This document shows, piece by piece, positions 63,057 to 64,000 of a stretch of DNA of 64,000 nt. The position numbers were made by a program, and so were the translations under genes. Source of the DNA: UBA11400 sp964473555 (GTDB taxonomy: Bacteria; Bacteroidota; Rhodothermia; Balneolales; HLUCCA01); contig CAYYPL010000001.1 of assembly GCA_964473555.1 (NCBI GenBank), positions 496,001 to 560,000 on the forward strand, given 5' to 3'. A model generated the notes under the pieces. The model searched no databases and was not told the DNA's origin. It worked only from the letters and a program-made list of their open reading frames with translations. Positions within the stretch are counted from its first letter, which is position 1. The number at the start of each line of letters is the position of its first letter.

Positions 63057-64000
63057 ATGAATATGACGTTAACAGAAAAAATCCTGGCCCGTGCGGCAGG
63101 TAGGTCCCATGTCAATCCAGGCGAAAATGTATGGGTAAATGTCGATATCCTGCTCACACACGATGTATGTGGCCCGCCAACCATCGGTATCTTTAAAAAA
63201 CAATTCGGCGCCGATGCCAAGGTATGGGACAAAAACAAATTGGTCATCATTCCGGATCACTACATTTTCACCACCGATAAATACGCGAATAGAAATATTG
63301 ACATCCTTCGGGAGTTTGCCAGGGAACAAGATCTACCACACTATTATGATGTCGGAACAGACAGATACAAAGGTGTGTGTCATGCGGCAATGCCTGAAGA
63401 AGGTTTCACCCGTCCAGGTGATGTACTCTTTGGCACGGACTCTCACACGTGCACTGCCGGAGCATTTGGTCAGTTTGCAACTGGAATTGGTAATACCGAT
63501 GCCGCCTTTATACTTGGGACCGGCATACTTTGGGTGAAAGTACCTCCCACGATGAAATTCATTTTTGAAGGTGAAATCCCACCCTACATTATGGCAAAAG
63601 ACCTGATTCTGCAAATCATTGGCGACATCGGTGTCGATGGCGCCAGCTATCGTGCTATGGAATTTGCCGGTGACGGTGTGATGCGAATGGATATGCAGGA
63701 ACGAATGACATTGACCAATATGGTCATAGAAGGTGGTGGCAAAAATGGCATCATTGAACCAGACCAAACAACTTTCGATTATGTCAATGCACGCACGGAT
63801 TACAAATATGAAGCACTTTTTAATGATGTAGATGCGAAATACCACACAGTTAGAGTGTACAAATCTGACCAATTGGAACCTATGGTCGCCAAACCGCATA
63901 GTCCAGACAACAAAGCTACCGTTTCAGAAGTAAAGAACACGCCTCTTACGCGGGCTTACATCGGTTCCTGTACCGGCGGAAAACTCAGTGATTTCCAGGC
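63057..64000 (+). CDS. leuC: 3-isopropylmalate dehydratase large subunit (3' part cut by window edge)
   Basis: Aconitase-family subunit that isomerises 2- to 3-isopropylmalate; in the citramalate route the same enzyme works on citramalate. The frame opens at ATG 63057 (MNMTLTEKILARAAGR), 18 nt after leuA, and stays open to base 64000, giving about 314 residues of an expected ~420. FGTDSHTCTAGAFGQFATGIGNTD includes an iron-sulfur cluster cysteine, and YIGSCTGGKLSD near the edge carries the next. leuD probably follows outside. Confidence 0.94.
   Translation, partial: MNMTLTEKILARAAGRSHVNPGENVWVNVDILLTHDVCGPPTIGIFKKQFGADAKVWDKNKLVIIPDHYIFTTDKYANRNIDILREFAREQDLPHYYDVGTDRYKGVCHAAMPEEGFTRPGDVLFGTDSHTCTAGAFGQFATGIGNTDAAFILGTGILWVKVPPTMKFIFEGEIPPYIMAKDLILQIIGDIGVDGASYRAMEFAGDGVMRMDMQERMTLTNMVIEGGGKNGIIEPDQTTFDYVNARTDYKYEALFNDVDAKYHTVRVYKSDQLEPMVAKPHSPDNKATVSEVKNTPLTRAYIGSCTGGKLSDFQ

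Noticed and set aside
63333..63899. 188-codon open frame on the minus strand
   Set aside because: It lies fully inside leuC, which has clear family motifs on the plus strand; the opposite frame has no recognisable domain.
1..64000. CRISPR array, insertion sequence, integron or prophage
   Set aside because: No regular direct repeats with spacers, no transposase or integrase motifs and no terminal inverted repeats were seen anywhere in the window.

Overview
This window looks like a chromosomal segment of a Bacteroidota-type bacterium, possibly near the Balneolia/Rhodothermia side; that placement is inference from gene content, not a phylogeny. Supporting signs are the gene families present (IcmF fused mutase, CcmF/CcmD-like haem lyase genes, BatA and DUF58 genes, DUF5683, TonB-like and Ig-like lipoproteins), a general lack of Shine-Dalgarno sequences, and three promoters with the Bacteroidota-type -7 box TAnnTTTG. 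No insertion sequences, prophage or CRISPR arrays were seen. Most genes are core metabolism or housekeeping, packed into short operons with 1-8 nt overlaps.

Layout. 1-4.4 kb (minus): a carbamoyltransferase cut by the window edge and a greA-ugd-uxs operon for UDP-sugar supply. 4.5-10.6 kb (plus): a TrmH-family methyltransferase, metG, a GH13 debranching-type enzyme and an SNF-family sodium symporter. 10.7-16.9 kb (plus): efp-accB-accC-gcvH-guaA, then a TPR plus periplasmic-binding protein. 16.9-24.3 kb (minus): mltG, icmF, a lipoprotein and two unrecognised genes. 24.4-30.6 kb: an FAD oxidoreductase, tRNA-Ser(GGA), and a minus-strand run crtB-accC2-murQ-plsC-tonB-like. 30.8-32.8 kb: a LacI regulator and purC. 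32.8-37.2 kb (minus): phosphopantetheinyl transferase, a degenerate MEMO-like protein, a DUF2520 protein, two thioredoxin-fold proteins and queD-queE. 37.4-49 kb: lysS, a LolC/E-like permease, alanine dehydrogenase (minus), a DUF58/membrane/BatA operon, mfd, a Sua5-type gene and tRNA-Asn (minus). 49.3-55.7 kb (minus): ccmC-ccmD-ccmE-ccmF-DUF5683-truA-oxidoreductase.

56.4-64 kb (plus) is a branched-chain amino acid operon: ilvB-ilvN-ilvC-cimA-leuA-leuC, the last running off the window. It makes valine, leucine and, through citramalate, isoleucine from pyruvate. Its upstream region is the most interesting part of the window. After a terminator and a TTGACA promoter comes a 48-codon ORF starting with TTG, in which 16 of 24 consecutive residues are Ile, Leu or Val and all five leucine codons of that stretch are CTA. 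An 18-bp hairpin and a competing downstream stem follow. This is the architecture of a ribosome-mediated attenuator. LeuA here lacks the usual C-terminal leucine-binding domain, so control at the leader may matter more than usual for the leucine branch.

Other points worth checking are a GraL-like terminator in the greA leader, terminator hairpins directly against the start codons of queD and the carbamoyltransferase gene, a cysteine-type CcmE, and a UUCG-capped hairpin between ilvB and ilvN.
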